Below are positions 17,720 to 25,034 of a DNA stretch of 64,000 bases, piece after piece (the first letter of the stretch is position 1; every line of letters begins with the position of its first letter). The stretch comes from CALAGB01 sp963713965 (lineage in GTDB: Bacteria; Chloroflexota; Chloroflexia; Thermomicrobiales; Thermomicrobiaceae). The position numbers were made by a program, and so were the translations under genes. The stretch spans positions 1,488,001 through 1,552,000 of the forward strand of contig OY970217.1 in assembly GCA_963713965.1 (NCBI GenBank), written 5' to 3'. The notes under the pieces were generated by a model that did not search any database, was not told where the DNA came from, and was given only the letters and a program-made list of their open reading frames with translations.

Positions 17720-19207
17720 CTAGACCTGGATCTCGAGCGTGGTGACCTCACCCGATTCCAGATCCGCCACGCGAATGAGGTGGTTGTCGGTGTCAGCGAT
17801 GTAGACATTGCCCGCGGCGACCGAAACGCCTTCTGGCTCGAAGAAGCGCGCCTCCTCCTCAACGCCGTCGACGTTGCCCGATTCACGGCTGCCGAGCCAA
17901 CTTTCGGAACGTCGCTCCTCCGGATAGATGCGCTTGATCTTGTGGTTGTAGCTGTCGGCCACGTAGACAATGCCGTCAGCCACAGCCAGTCCCATCGGGT
18001 GCTGCAGGCGCACCTCGCCACGACGACCGTCGACATCGCCAAAGGCAAAGAGGCCGATGCCCACGATCGTCTTGACCTCGTCATAGGGCGGCAGGTCGAC
18101 CGTGCGCACTGAACTGGTCTCGCTGTCGACGAAGTAGAGCTTGCCGTCCGCCACGTCGATCCCACTCGGCTGCGCCAGAGCGGCCCCTTCGAGATCGCCG
18201 TCATGGATACTTTCACGCCCGCTTCCCGCGTAGGGTCGCAGCATGCCTGAATCCAGGTCAAGCGCCCAGAGCTGATGCGTGCCGGCCATGGCGATGTAGA
18301 GCGTGCGCTGGTGATAGGCCAAATCCCACGGCGAACGCAGATCGATCGATCGGGCGGGTCCTGCCTCAGCGAAGCCCATACCCGCTTCTCCGGTTCCAGC
18401 GATGGTGGTCACCGTTTGGCTTTGCAGATCGACCTGACGGATGGCGTGGTTGAGGCGGTCGGCCACGAAGAGCGTCTCGCCGTTCAGCGCGATCCCTTCG
18501 GGACTGTGGAACCGCGCTTCGCCATAAACGCCATCAACGAAGCCCTTTTCTCCGGATCCGATGATGATCGGGTTGGCGCCACTCAGGTCGGTGACGACGA
18601 TACGGTGATGGCCGGAGTCAGCAACGAAGAGCCGACCGCTCTCAGCGTCCGCCAGGATCTTCCCGGGATAGCGGAGCGGCGTGGTTGGCTGCTCCATCAG
18701 TTCGAACGCCGCTAGCGGCTCGGGCTTGATCTTCCCCTCTTCCCTATAACGATCGATCAGCTCCTGTAGGGCATCGATCAGCGCCTCAGCCGACGCCTCG
18801 CCCTCATGTTTGCCGATGACACGCCCCTCCGTATCGAGGAACATCAACGTCGGCCAGGCGCGCACGCTGTAGGACTCCCAGATCTCCATCTTTTCGTCGT
18901 TCACGACAGGATGCTCGAGCTCGTAACGCAGCACGGCGTTGCGCAGGCTGTCGTGTGCCTTCTCGCCCGGATACTTGGCCGAGTGGACGCCGATCACCAC
19001 AACCTCTTCGGGGAAATGCTCTTCGACCTCCGCCAACTGCGGAAGCAAATGCAGGCAATTGATTCAGCAATAGGTCCAGAAGTCGAGGATCACCAACTTG
19101 CCGCGCAGATCGGCCAGAGTTAGTGGTCGGGACGTGTTGAGCCATTGTAGGCCGGACGGAAAATCTGGCGCGCGCACCGCTCCGGCGTATCTTCCACGGT
19201 CGGTCAT
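17720..19207 (-). CDS. Thioredoxin-like/NHL-repeat protein, probable selenoprotein (UGA read as Sec48)
   Basis: The frame runs from ATG 19207 to 17720 with one internal TGA at 19064-19066. Residues 1-47 end LDFWTYC and the part after the TGA begins INCLHLLPQL. The family standard at this place is FWTYCCINC, so the TGA replaces exactly the first cysteine of the CxxC redox site, giving U-I-N-C. The rest continues in the same frame: TlpA-like thioredoxin to about residue 150, then a six-bladed NHL propeller (VADSGHHRIV, VADRLNHAIRQVDL, VADSYNHKIKRI, IADTDNHLIRVADL). GAGAGG six bases before ATG supports the start. A hairpin at 19032-19056 could be the SECIS. A Cys-to-stop mutation or sequence error is the alternative. 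The role is probably thiol-disulphide exchange. 495 residues if read through. Confidence 0.8.
19032..19056 (-). promoter_or_regulatory. Candidate bacterial SECIS hairpin
   Basis: In the mRNA, 7 bases after the in-frame UGA, CUGC pairs with GCAG around a 10-base loop (AUUUGCUUCC). Two more G-C pairs continue across a 3-base bulge. The loop G is 17 bases after the UGA, within the range I recall for bacterial SECIS elements. The stem is short, so this is tentative. Confidence 0.4.
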
Positions 19208-19423
19208 GATCAGCCTCTCTCTCATCTCGGGTGGATTGATGGACGGTCGCACATGCGTGCCTGAGTTGACGACTGAAACGTCGCGCGACTTCCAAACGTT
19301 CCCGGTTGGGCGTTCGATTGTCCTGTCGCCAATAGCACGCCAAGGTTAACTGTGGCCTCTCAGCGTCATTCGACTACAATGCGGTGGGCAATACAACTGG
19401 ATATGTGGATTGGGAGGGAGTCT

Positions 19424-20797
19424 ATGGCCAACCAGCGTCATCTGTCACTCGATAAGAGTCGCTCCATGTTCGACCGCATCGCGAACTCCATCGCCGGTGG
19501 CGAGAGCTCCTACGCACGCCTGAAGAAGGGTCTCGAGCTCTGTTTTGAGCGAGGCGAGGGGTCGAGGTTCTGGGACGTCGACGGCAACGAGTACATCGAC
19601 TACAGCCTGGGCTACGGCCCGTTGATCTTTGGACACAATCCCAAAATGGTCACCGACGCGGTAGTGAAAGCCATCACTGAGCGCGGCAGCGTGGCGACCT
19701 TCCCGTACGACCTGGACTACGAGGTCGGCGAGCAGATCGTATCCATGGTGCCCGGCGTCGATTTGATCCGCTTCGCCAACTCCGGCACGGAAGCCACCAT
19801 GGCTGCAGCTCGCCTTGCGCGAGCCTACACAGGTCGCAACAAGATCGTACAGATGGAAGGCGGCTATCACGGCTTCTCCGACACACACTTCTGGAGCAGC
19901 CATCCGGAGGTATTCGCCGAGAACCCTGAAGGCTACACCGAGGTTCCGCAGCCTGCCTCGACCGGTATTCCGGCAATTTACGCCGAGGCCCTGCTGATCG
20001 GTCAGTACAACGACCGCGAGAACATGGAGATGCTCTTCGCCGAGCACGGTTCCGACATCGCCGCGGTGCTGGTCGAGCCAATTCAGGCCAACACCGGAAT
20101 CATCCCGCCGGAGCCCGGCTATCTCCAATTCTTGCGCGACATCACCAAGAAGCATGGTGCGCTCCTCATCTTCGACGAGGTCATCACCGGCTTCCGCGTC
20201 GCGCCGGGTGGTGCGCAGGAGTTGTACGGCGTCAACCCGGACATCACCACCTTCGCCAAGGCGCTCGGCGCTGGTTTCCCCATCGCGGCCTTTGGTGGTT
20301 CGCGTGAAGTCATGGGTATGGAGGAGCGCAACGAGGTGATGCACGGCGGCACCTATACGGCCAATCTGGTCGCGCTGGCCGCCGCCAATACCGTCCTTAC
20401 CGAGATGCGCGAGAACAAGGACGAGCTCTGGGGGCGGCTGAACTCGCACGGCACGCAGGTGGCACTTGGGTTGGGTGACGCCTGCCGCGAGGCAGGTCTG
20501 CCGAACATCGTGCAGAACGTCGGGCCACTCTGGCACATCTTCTTCGCGAAGCCGGACGCGCCCGAGATCACCAAGATCCGCAACTATCGCGACGCCCTGG
20601 CCTACACCAGTGTCGACGTCTTCGACCGCTTCCACACCGCTATGATGGAGCGAGGCGTCTACTTCCACCCGTACCACTTCGAGCGCTGGTTCATCTCGAC
20701 AGCGCACGATGAGAAGGACGTGCAGCAGACGCTGGAAATTGCCGCCGAAGCGGCGGAAGCCGTTGCAGCCGGTCGTCGGGCCGAGGGCAAGCTCTAG
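19424..20797 (+). CDS. Class III aminotransferase, glutamate-1-semialdehyde aminomutase-like
   Basis: A 457-residue PLP enzyme of the GSAM/class III aminotransferase group. NSGTEATMAAARLARAYTGR, HGFSD and DEVITGFRVAPGGAQ are the family blocks; the PLP lysine is in TFAKALGAGFP. It is about 30 residues longer than true HemL, with insertions in the first half and a C-terminal segment HPYHFERWFIS resembling HemL's LAPSQFEAAFVS region. A second, standard HemL is encoded at 28493-29779, so this paralogue more likely acts on another amino compound. GGGAGG precedes the ATG; an upstream extension to 19352 has no ribosome binding site. It is followed by a strong terminator. Confidence 0.78.
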   Translation: MANQRHLSLDKSRSMFDRIANSIAGGESSYARLKKGLELCFERGEGSRFWDVDGNEYIDYSLGYGPLIFGHNPKMVTDAVVKAITERGSVATFPYDLDYEVGEQIVSMVPGVDLIRFANSGTEATMAAARLARAYTGRNKIVQMEGGYHGFSDTHFWSSHPEVFAENPEGYTEVPQPASTGIPAIYAEALLIGQYNDRENMEMLFAEHGSDIAAVLVEPIQANTGIIPPEPGYLQFLRDITKKHGALLIFDEVITGFRVAPGGAQELYGVNPDITTFAKALGAGFPIAAFGGSREVMGMEERNEVMHGGTYTANLVALAAANTVLTEMRENKDELWGRLNSHGTQVALGLGDACREAGLPNIVQNVGPLWHIFFAKPDAPEITKIRNYRDALAYTSVDVFDRFHTAMMERGVYFHPYHFERWFISTAHDEKDVQQTLEIAAEAAEAVAAGRRAEGKL

Positions 20798-20825
20798 TTT
20801 CGGGCACTACCGCACGAACGTGAAG

Positions 20826-20868
20826 ACGATCGCGATCAGCGTGGGCCCGCGGATCGCGATCGTTGTTT
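20826..20868 (+). terminator. Rho-independent terminator after the aminotransferase
   Basis: A 12-bp perfect stem (ACGATCGCGATC/GATCGCGATCGT) with a 14-base loop, followed by TGTTTC on the plus strand. It lies 29 bases after the aminotransferase stop. Confidence 0.65.
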
Positions 20869-20898
20869 CTCACGCGATGGCGTTGCGGACTCTACCGT

Positions 20899-21010
20899 TC
20901 AACTGATCCCCATAATCTCGCGATCGTTCACCAGCACCAACGTCGAGACCAGAATCACGGGCAGCGACACCTCGTTGAGGATCTGCGTCGTGCGCAGTAC
21001 CTGGAACGCT
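20899..21010 (-). pseudogene. C-terminal remnant of an Nramp-type divalent metal transporter
   Basis: On the minus strand one frame reads TQILNEVSLPVILVSTLVLV followed by NDREIMGIS and a TGA stop. This resembles the last helix and the NDRxxMG ending of Nramp (MntH-type) transporters. The preceding about 400 residues are absent, and no start codon or ribosome binding site is present. I read this as the surviving 3' end of a deleted gene. It lies in a 450-base gap (20798-21248) that otherwise holds only the terminator of the upstream gene. Confidence 0.5.
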
Positions 21011-21248
21011 GATCCGCAGAACAGACAGTATCACAGCAGCTGAGCCGTACTTTCGAACCTCCGTACTATCCGACAGTCCCACCAAGATTCAGGTCCTCCG
21101 GCACTATTTAGCCTAGGTGTCGCAGTACATGCTTACGATGGTTGAACCCAACATTCGCCGCGGGGGCACGTCATGATCGCGGGAAACATCAAATAATGTG
21201 TCCGATGAAACGCGTCGAACAGCACGCGTTGGAATATGGTAGTGAGCG

Positions 21249-22247
21249 ATGTGGAATAAGCACGCCAGCAAAGGTCAAGTCCTCATCCTATTCGCCGGGG
21301 CCGCAGTGGCCCTCATTGGAATTCTCGGGCTTGCCATTGACCTGGGCTACAACATGGCTCAGCGCAGAACGATGCAAAACGCCGCTGACGCGGGGGCCCT
21401 GGCAGGAGCGCACGCGATCGCCCGAGCAGATCCCGCGTCGCCAATCAGTGTGTTATCCGTCGTAACAGCGGTTGCTAAGCAAAACTCAATTGGCGGACAC
21501 AAACCAACGGTCAAGAGCTGTGTTTACGTTGACAACACTGATAAGGAAGTAGGCAACTGCTCAGCTCCCTTCCCGGCAACAGCCAGTGGTGTGAAGGTTT
21601 CCGTTAGCGAGTCACACGGCACCTTCTTCATCCGCGCAATTCCCGGTGGGCCCACGATGACATCGACCGGTGCGTCGGCGACGGCCCACGTCGAACTGCT
21701 GAGTTCTCTGCCGAGCGACGGTCCATTCCTCGTATGCGGCGTAGGAACAAAATTGTCAACTGGCTCAACGATGAATATCGTGTCAAAGCAGGCGGATGGC
21801 ACCTGGAAAGTCAATACATCCGCCGCCAACAAGGTGTTTCAGATTTATGGTCCGCAAGCGTCCACGTGCGGAGCTCATGACAACAGCTACAAAGGGCTCG
21901 CCGCTGGGTCATATAACACAAACATCACCCCCCCGGCCTGGTTCAACTACAACACGGGTACTTCAGTCGGCAACATCAACACGAACGTAAACGGGATACA
22001 GGGGTGTCAAGCGGGTAGAGAAGCGGTGAACTGTGTCGCGTTGCTGCCAGTCGTCGTGAACGACCCCCCAGAGGTTGGCAACAGTCGTCAGCTTTGGGGC
22101 GTGATGATCCTGCCGTTCTACATTACGAAGCCGAGCAACAACGTCCGTAATGGCCAGTACATTCCTGGTTACATCAGTAACGGAGAAGCGAACCTCTCCT
22201 GGGATCCAAGCCATACCGAATCTGTGGTGATTCGCCTCACGAAATAG
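21249..22247 (+). CDS. TadE/TadG-like pilus-assembly or surface protein
   Basis: A 332-residue protein. Residues about 7-32 (GQVLILFAGAAVALIGILGLAIDLGY) followed by NMAQRRTMQNAADAGALAGA are the diagnostic N-terminus of the putative Flp pilus-assembly TadG-like family: one membrane helix, then a helix with alternating Ala. The remainder is exported, with small-residue and Asn/Thr-rich stretches (TSTGASATAHVE) and six scattered cysteines that could pair outside the cell. No other tad genes (prepilin, TadA ATPase, TadB/C) are present in the window, so its partner machinery must be elsewhere or absent. A strong terminator follows at 22264. Confidence 0.75.
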   Translation: MWNKHASKGQVLILFAGAAVALIGILGLAIDLGYNMAQRRTMQNAADAGALAGAHAIARADPASPISVLSVVTAVAKQNSIGGHKPTVKSCVYVDNTDKEVGNCSAPFPATASGVKVSVSESHGTFFIRAIPGGPTMTSTGASATAHVELLSSLPSDGPFLVCGVGTKLSTGSTMNIVSKQADGTWKVNTSAANKVFQIYGPQASTCGAHDNSYKGLAAGSYNTNITPPAWFNYNTGTSVGNINTNVNGIQGCQAGREAVNCVALLPVVVNDPPEVGNSRQLWGVMILPFYITKPSNNVRNGQYIPGYISNGEANLSWDPSHTESVVIRLTK

Positions 22248-22263
22248 TTGCAGTTTGTACCAG

Positions 22264-22293
22264 AAGGCGCCTCCCGAGTTGCGAGGCGCCTTT
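22264..22293 (+). terminator. Rho-independent terminator after the TadG-like gene
   Basis: A 10-bp perfect stem (AAGGCGCCTC/GAGGCGCCTT) with a 9-base loop, beginning 17 bases after the stop codon. The T-run is short (TTTATGTTGT). Confidence 0.75.
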
Positions 22294-22406
22294 ATGTTGT
22301 GCGACCTACAACGTTCTTCGTGTGTCCAGAGCCGGCGCCCCGCAAGCGGATGCCGACCGGACTCCAAGACCGACGACGTGGCGTCGAAATATCTTGCGTA
22401 ATCGTG

Positions 22407-22739
22407 CTAGTCGGGCGCCTCGTGACGCGTGTGCTCCGCCGCCCACATACCGCGCTCTCTCTCCTTCACCTGACCCGTATCGATCGAGAGTGAGTCGATC
22501 AGGTTGGTGAGATAGGCGTCAATCGACACCGCCACCCACTCTTCGTCGAGGGGACGCCGGTCGTAGAACGCTTCCAAGCACTCCTCGGAGCAGAGTTGAA
22601 CTGATTCAGACTCACCGCCCTTGGGCTGCGCATCCACGTTCCATAGATTGAATCCGGATGCGGTCACACTCGCGCCGCAGCGATCGCACTTAATCGCCGG
22701 ACGCATATAGTCGTCTTGCAGTTCGAGGATGAAGGTCAT
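22407..22739 (-). CDS. Hypothetical protein with a four-cysteine zinc-binding motif
   Basis: A 110-residue soluble protein. IKCDRCGASV and, 24 residues on, LCSEECLEAF form a CxxC...CxxxC arrangement typical of a treble-clef or zinc-ribbon metal site. The C-terminal half is acidic and helical (DEEWVAVSIDAYLTNLIDSL). No catalytic motif was seen. It lies about 120 bases downstream of the ferredoxin gene on the same strand, so co-transcription is possible. The ribosome binding site is weak. I do not recognise the family. Confidence 0.6.
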   Translation of the reverse strand: MTFILELQDDYMRPAIKCDRCGASVTASGFNLWNVDAQPKGGESESVQLCSEECLEAFYDRRPLDEEWVAVSIDAYLTNLIDSLSIDTGQVKERERGMWAAEHTRHEAPD

Positions 22740-22861
22740 CTGCGCACCGATCCGAAATCTCTGGTGTGTCAGCCGGGGCAAGGAACAACACTCTCCGTAC
22801 GCCGGGGATAACCCGGAGCACGCCCAGCGTCGACGGAACACCCGCGAACGCGTGAGATCTG

Positions 22862-23104
22862 CTACTTGTTGAAGTAGTCCTTGTTCTTCTTGAAGAACGC
22901 GGCCCACTGCTCCGGAAGGTCGTCTTCGAAGAAGATCGCCTCGACCGGACAGACCTCTGCGCAGACGCCACAGTCGATGCACTCGTCGGGATCGATGAAG
23001 TACTGATCGGCGTCATCGTCAGTATGAATGCAATCGACGGGACATACCTCGACACAGGACCCATCTTTCAGTCCGATACAAGGTTCGGCAATGATATAGG
23101 TCAT
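22862..23104 (-). CDS. Ferredoxin with two iron-sulphur clusters
   Basis: An 80-residue electron carrier. The N-terminal half has CIGLKDGSCVEVCPVDCIH, in which the first motif is Cys-x7-Cys-x3-Cys, as in seven-iron ferredoxins where it binds a [3Fe-4S] cluster. The second motif CIDCGVCAEVCPVEAI is a standard CxxCxxCxxxCP for [4Fe-4S]. The acidic middle and the DLPEQWAAFFKKNKDYF tail fit the FdxA-like group. It could donate electrons to reductases or take part in iron metabolism. AAAGGA precedes the ATG at a slightly long 11-base spacing. The next gene upstream on the same strand is about 180 bases away. Confidence 0.9.
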   Translation of the reverse strand: MTYIIAEPCIGLKDGSCVEVCPVDCIHTDDDADQYFIDPDECIDCGVCAEVCPVEAIFFEDDLPEQWAAFFKKNKDYFNK

Positions 23105-23239
23105 CGAGGAAGGTTCCTTTCGATATTTCTCATGCTCATGAACGCGCTGGAATCATGGCCATAAACCATCAATTCTTCAACCTAGGAGTATACGTGCTCG
23201 AACGCCGCATGCAAACGCAGATTGAATGGATGGACAGAA

Positions 23240-23264
23240 AGGGGCGGACTTGTGATCCGCCCCT
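23240..23264 (-). terminator. Rho-independent terminator of the 70-residue protein gene
   Basis: A 9-bp perfect stem (AGGGGCGGA/TCCGCCCCT) with a 7-base loop. On the minus strand it is followed by TTCT and begins 22 bases after the stop codon of the gene at 23287. Confidence 0.7.
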
Positions 23265-23286
23265 CGTTCTTGCATCGATCGTCCAG

Positions 23287-23499
23287 CTATTTCTGGATTT
23301 GCCCCTGGGTGTACAACCACTTGACGAAGCGGAGGCGGTGCCATTGGCGCCGGGAATCCACGTATTCGATGAAGGGGTACATCTCACGGAGGCGGCGAAG
23401 TCGATCGATCTCCTCTTTGGTGAACCCTGCCTGCTCCAGATCATCTTCGGCTTGCACGCCTCGATGCGGTTGCACGGACATTGGTCCAGACATGATCAC
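23287..23499 (-). CDS. Small hypothetical protein (70 residues)
   Basis: A soluble protein of 70 residues. The middle, LEQAGFTKEEIDRLRRLREMYPFIEYVDSRR, is charged and helical and ends with WHRLRFVKWLYTQG. It has no cysteines or known motif. GGGAGG in front of the GTG (23499) supports translation; an ATG two codons later at 23493 is also possible. A good terminator follows at 23240. I do not recognise the family, though the frame is clearly coding. Confidence 0.6.
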   Translation of the reverse strand: MIMSGPMSVQPHRGVQAEDDLEQAGFTKEEIDRLRRLREMYPFIEYVDSRRQWHRLRFVKWLYTQGQIQK

Positions 23500-23632
23500 T
23501 CGCTCCTCCCGAATGAGAGATTCGCTATCGAGTCATGTGAATGGCCGCCGGGCCATGAAGTCGCGAAACTCTCTCTAACCATATTAACGTATCAGCGCTG
23601 CATCTGGATCAGAATGGCGTGCCAGGATATGG

Positions 23633-23662
23633 CATCGGCGTGACGAAATCGTCACGCCGATG
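23633..23662. other. Strong hairpin downstream of rpmE
   Basis: A 13-bp perfect stem (CATCGGCGTGACG/CGTCACGCCGATG) with a 4-base loop AAAT. It is located 45 bases after rpmE. It has no T-run on either strand, so it may be an mRNA-stabilising or processing stem rather than a simple terminator. Confidence 0.5.
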
Positions 23663-23706
23663 TTCCGAGCACGTTTCCGCAAGAAGGTGTCTGATGGGGA
23701 AGAACG

Positions 23707-24042
23707 CTAGCTAGTCGCTTCCGACTCGGTCTTCTCTTCGTCAGACTCCGGCACGATCAGCTGCTCTTCGCGTCGCTGCACTTTGCTGCGCTGCTCGAGC
23801 CGCTTCTGGCGGCGCTCGACTTTCTTGCGCCTCGGAGCCTCTTGAGCCACTTCCATGCGTCGCATGAAGCGCTCAACCTGACCGGCACTGTCGACGATGC
23901 GCTGCTCGCCGGTGTAATAGGGGTGGCACTGCGGGCAGAGATCGACACGCAACTGCGGCTTGGTGGATCGGGTGACCCAGCTATTGCCACAGGCGCAGAC
24001 GACGGTGCTCTCTTCGTACTTGGGGTGAATACCTTGTTTCAT
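23707..24042 (-). CDS. rpmE: 50S ribosomal protein L31 with basic/acidic C-terminal extension
   Basis: The N-terminal 70 residues are L31: MKQGIHPKYEES, then CACGNSW and LCPQCHPYYTGEQ, the four-cysteine zinc ribbon (type A, Zn-containing). The product is 111 residues against about 70 in E. coli. The extra 40 residues are strongly basic (RRKKVERRQKRLEQRSK) and end acidic (PESDEEKTESEATS). Tails like this occur in several Gram-positive-like and Chloroflexota L31 proteins. It follows rpmA by 17 bases and shares its transcript. The cysteine-containing type suggests zinc-replete expression. Confidence 0.92.
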   Translation of the reverse strand: MKQGIHPKYEESTVVCACGNSWVTRSTKPQLRVDLCPQCHPYYTGEQRIVDSAGQVERFMRRMEVAQEAPRRKKVERRQKRLEQRSKVQRREEQLIVPESDEEKTESEATS

Positions 24043-24059
24043 TCTCTTTGCTCTCGTCC

Positions 24060-24338
24060 TCAGGCAGCCGGCTGCGACTCGCCGTCGACCGCGTAGACAC
24101 TGACTCGTTTCTTGTCGCGGCTGAAGGCTTCGAACTTCACCGATCCATCGATCTTCGAGAAGAGGGTGAAATCGCGACCCATTCCGACGTTGGTGCCGGG
24201 GTAAAATTTCGTGCCGCACTGGCGCACCAGAATCGACCCCGCGGTAACGATATTTCCGTCGAAGCGCTTGACGCCGCGGCGTTTCGCGTTGCTGTCTCGG
24301 CCGTTTCGTGAACTGCCGACACCTTTTTTATGCGCCAT
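24060..24338 (-). CDS. rpmA: 50S ribosomal protein L27
   Basis: A 92-residue L27: MAHKKGVGSSRNGRDSNAKRRGVK is the standard N-terminus that reaches the peptidyl transferase centre. There is no N-terminal extension of the kind cleaved by a Prp protease in Firmicutes. The sequence continues with VRQCGTKFYPGTNVGMGRD, the most conserved block. GGAGGAG precedes the ATG. It lies between rplU and rpmE, the common rplU-rpmA order. Confidence 0.95.
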   Translation of the reverse strand: MAHKKGVGSSRNGRDSNAKRRGVKRFDGNIVTAGSILVRQCGTKFYPGTNVGMGRDFTLFSKIDGSVKFEAFSRDKKRVSVYAVDGESQPAA

Positions 24339-24392
24339 GTCTCTCCTCCATGCCTTCAGTCAGCGATGGGATCTCGATCATTTCCGTCGCGA

Positions 24393-24704
24393 CTAGGCGA
24401 CGATGTCCTTGATGGTCAGCCTGGTGATCAGTTGGCGATGCCCCGTCTTGCGGCGATAGCGCTTCTTAGGGCGCATCTTGAAGACGATGAGCTTCTTACC
24501 CTTCGCCTGCTCGTCAACGTTGGCAATCACCTTAGCTCCATCGACGACCGGCGTACCGATCTTGACGTCGCCGTCCTGCGCTACCATTAGAACACGATCG
24601 AGAGTGATCTCGGCGCCCGGCTCAGCCTCGAGACGCTCGACTTCAATGCGATCTCCGACCGCGACCCGATACTGTTTCCCGCCCGTTACAACGACCGCGT
24701 ACAC
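24393..24704 (-). CDS. rplU: 50S ribosomal protein L21
   Basis: A 103-residue L21, the family's usual length. YAVVVTGGKQYRVAVGD and RYRRKTGHRQ are diagnostic. The start is a GTG at 24704 preceded by a strong AGGAGG box. It heads the rplU-rpmA-rpmE transcript from a promoter at 24766-24794. A GC-rich hairpin (24740-24757) occupies the 5' leader, where L21 leaders are sometimes autoregulatory in other bacteria. It is divergent from the hem operon. Confidence 0.95.
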   Translation of the reverse strand: MYAVVVTGGKQYRVAVGDRIEVERLEAEPGAEITLDRVLMVAQDGDVKIGTPVVDGAKVIANVDEQAKGKKLIVFKMRPKKRYRRKTGHRQLITRLTIKDIVA

Positions 24705-24739
24705 CGAGAGATCCCTCCTGAAAACCGCACAGACAAATC

Positions 24740-24757
24740 GTGGGCGCGTGCGCCCAC
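24740..24757 (-). promoter_or_regulatory. Palindromic hairpin in the rplU leader
   Basis: An 18-base perfect palindrome (GTGGGCGC GT GCGCCCAC) located a few bases after the predicted transcription start and about 35 bases before the GTG of rplU. It is a plausible leader stem-loop for autoregulation, but no similarity to known L21 leaders was checked. Confidence 0.4.
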
Positions 24758-24765
24758 AAGCGTTA

Positions 24766-24794
24766 ATGATAGCAATCAGCGGCTTTCCTGTCAA
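24766..24794 (-). promoter_or_regulatory. Sigma70-type promoter of rplU-rpmA-rpmE
   Basis: On the minus strand TTGACA (24789-24794), 17-base spacer and TATCAT (24766-24771). Its -35 lies only 18 bases from the -35 of the oppositely directed hemC promoter. Confidence 0.8.
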
Positions 24795-24812
24795 TTTGCG
24801 GATTTTCCCCGC

Positions 24813-24842
24813 TTGACACCCTTTTGCACAGCGCCGTACAAT
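24813..24842 (+). promoter_or_regulatory. Sigma70-type promoter of the hem operon
   Basis: TTGACA (24813-24818), 18-base spacer and TACAAT (24837-24842). Transcription would start near 24849, leaving a leader of about 185 bases before hemC. No riboswitch fold was recognised in it. Confidence 0.75.
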
Positions 24843-25034
24843 TCGAGAGGTGTTGAGGTTTGCACAGATTTATGAAGATTCTCACAGCTTTTCAGCACGA
24901 TTCACACGCGAAATCCAGCGAATTTGGGTGGAAGTCCGGTAAGCACGCCTAAGCAGCCGGACAAGGCTACATCAAGTGTCGGCAACGACCAGACCATGCA
25001 GGCCGACGTGACCGGATGTTTGGACGAGAACGAC

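Noticed and set aside
19445..20707. 420-residue minus-strand frame
   Set aside because: Antisense to the class III aminotransferase; composition is shadow-like.
24849..25034. Riboswitch in the hemC leader
   Set aside because: No cobalamin, haem or other conserved riboswitch boxes were recognised by eye; only an unstructured leader.
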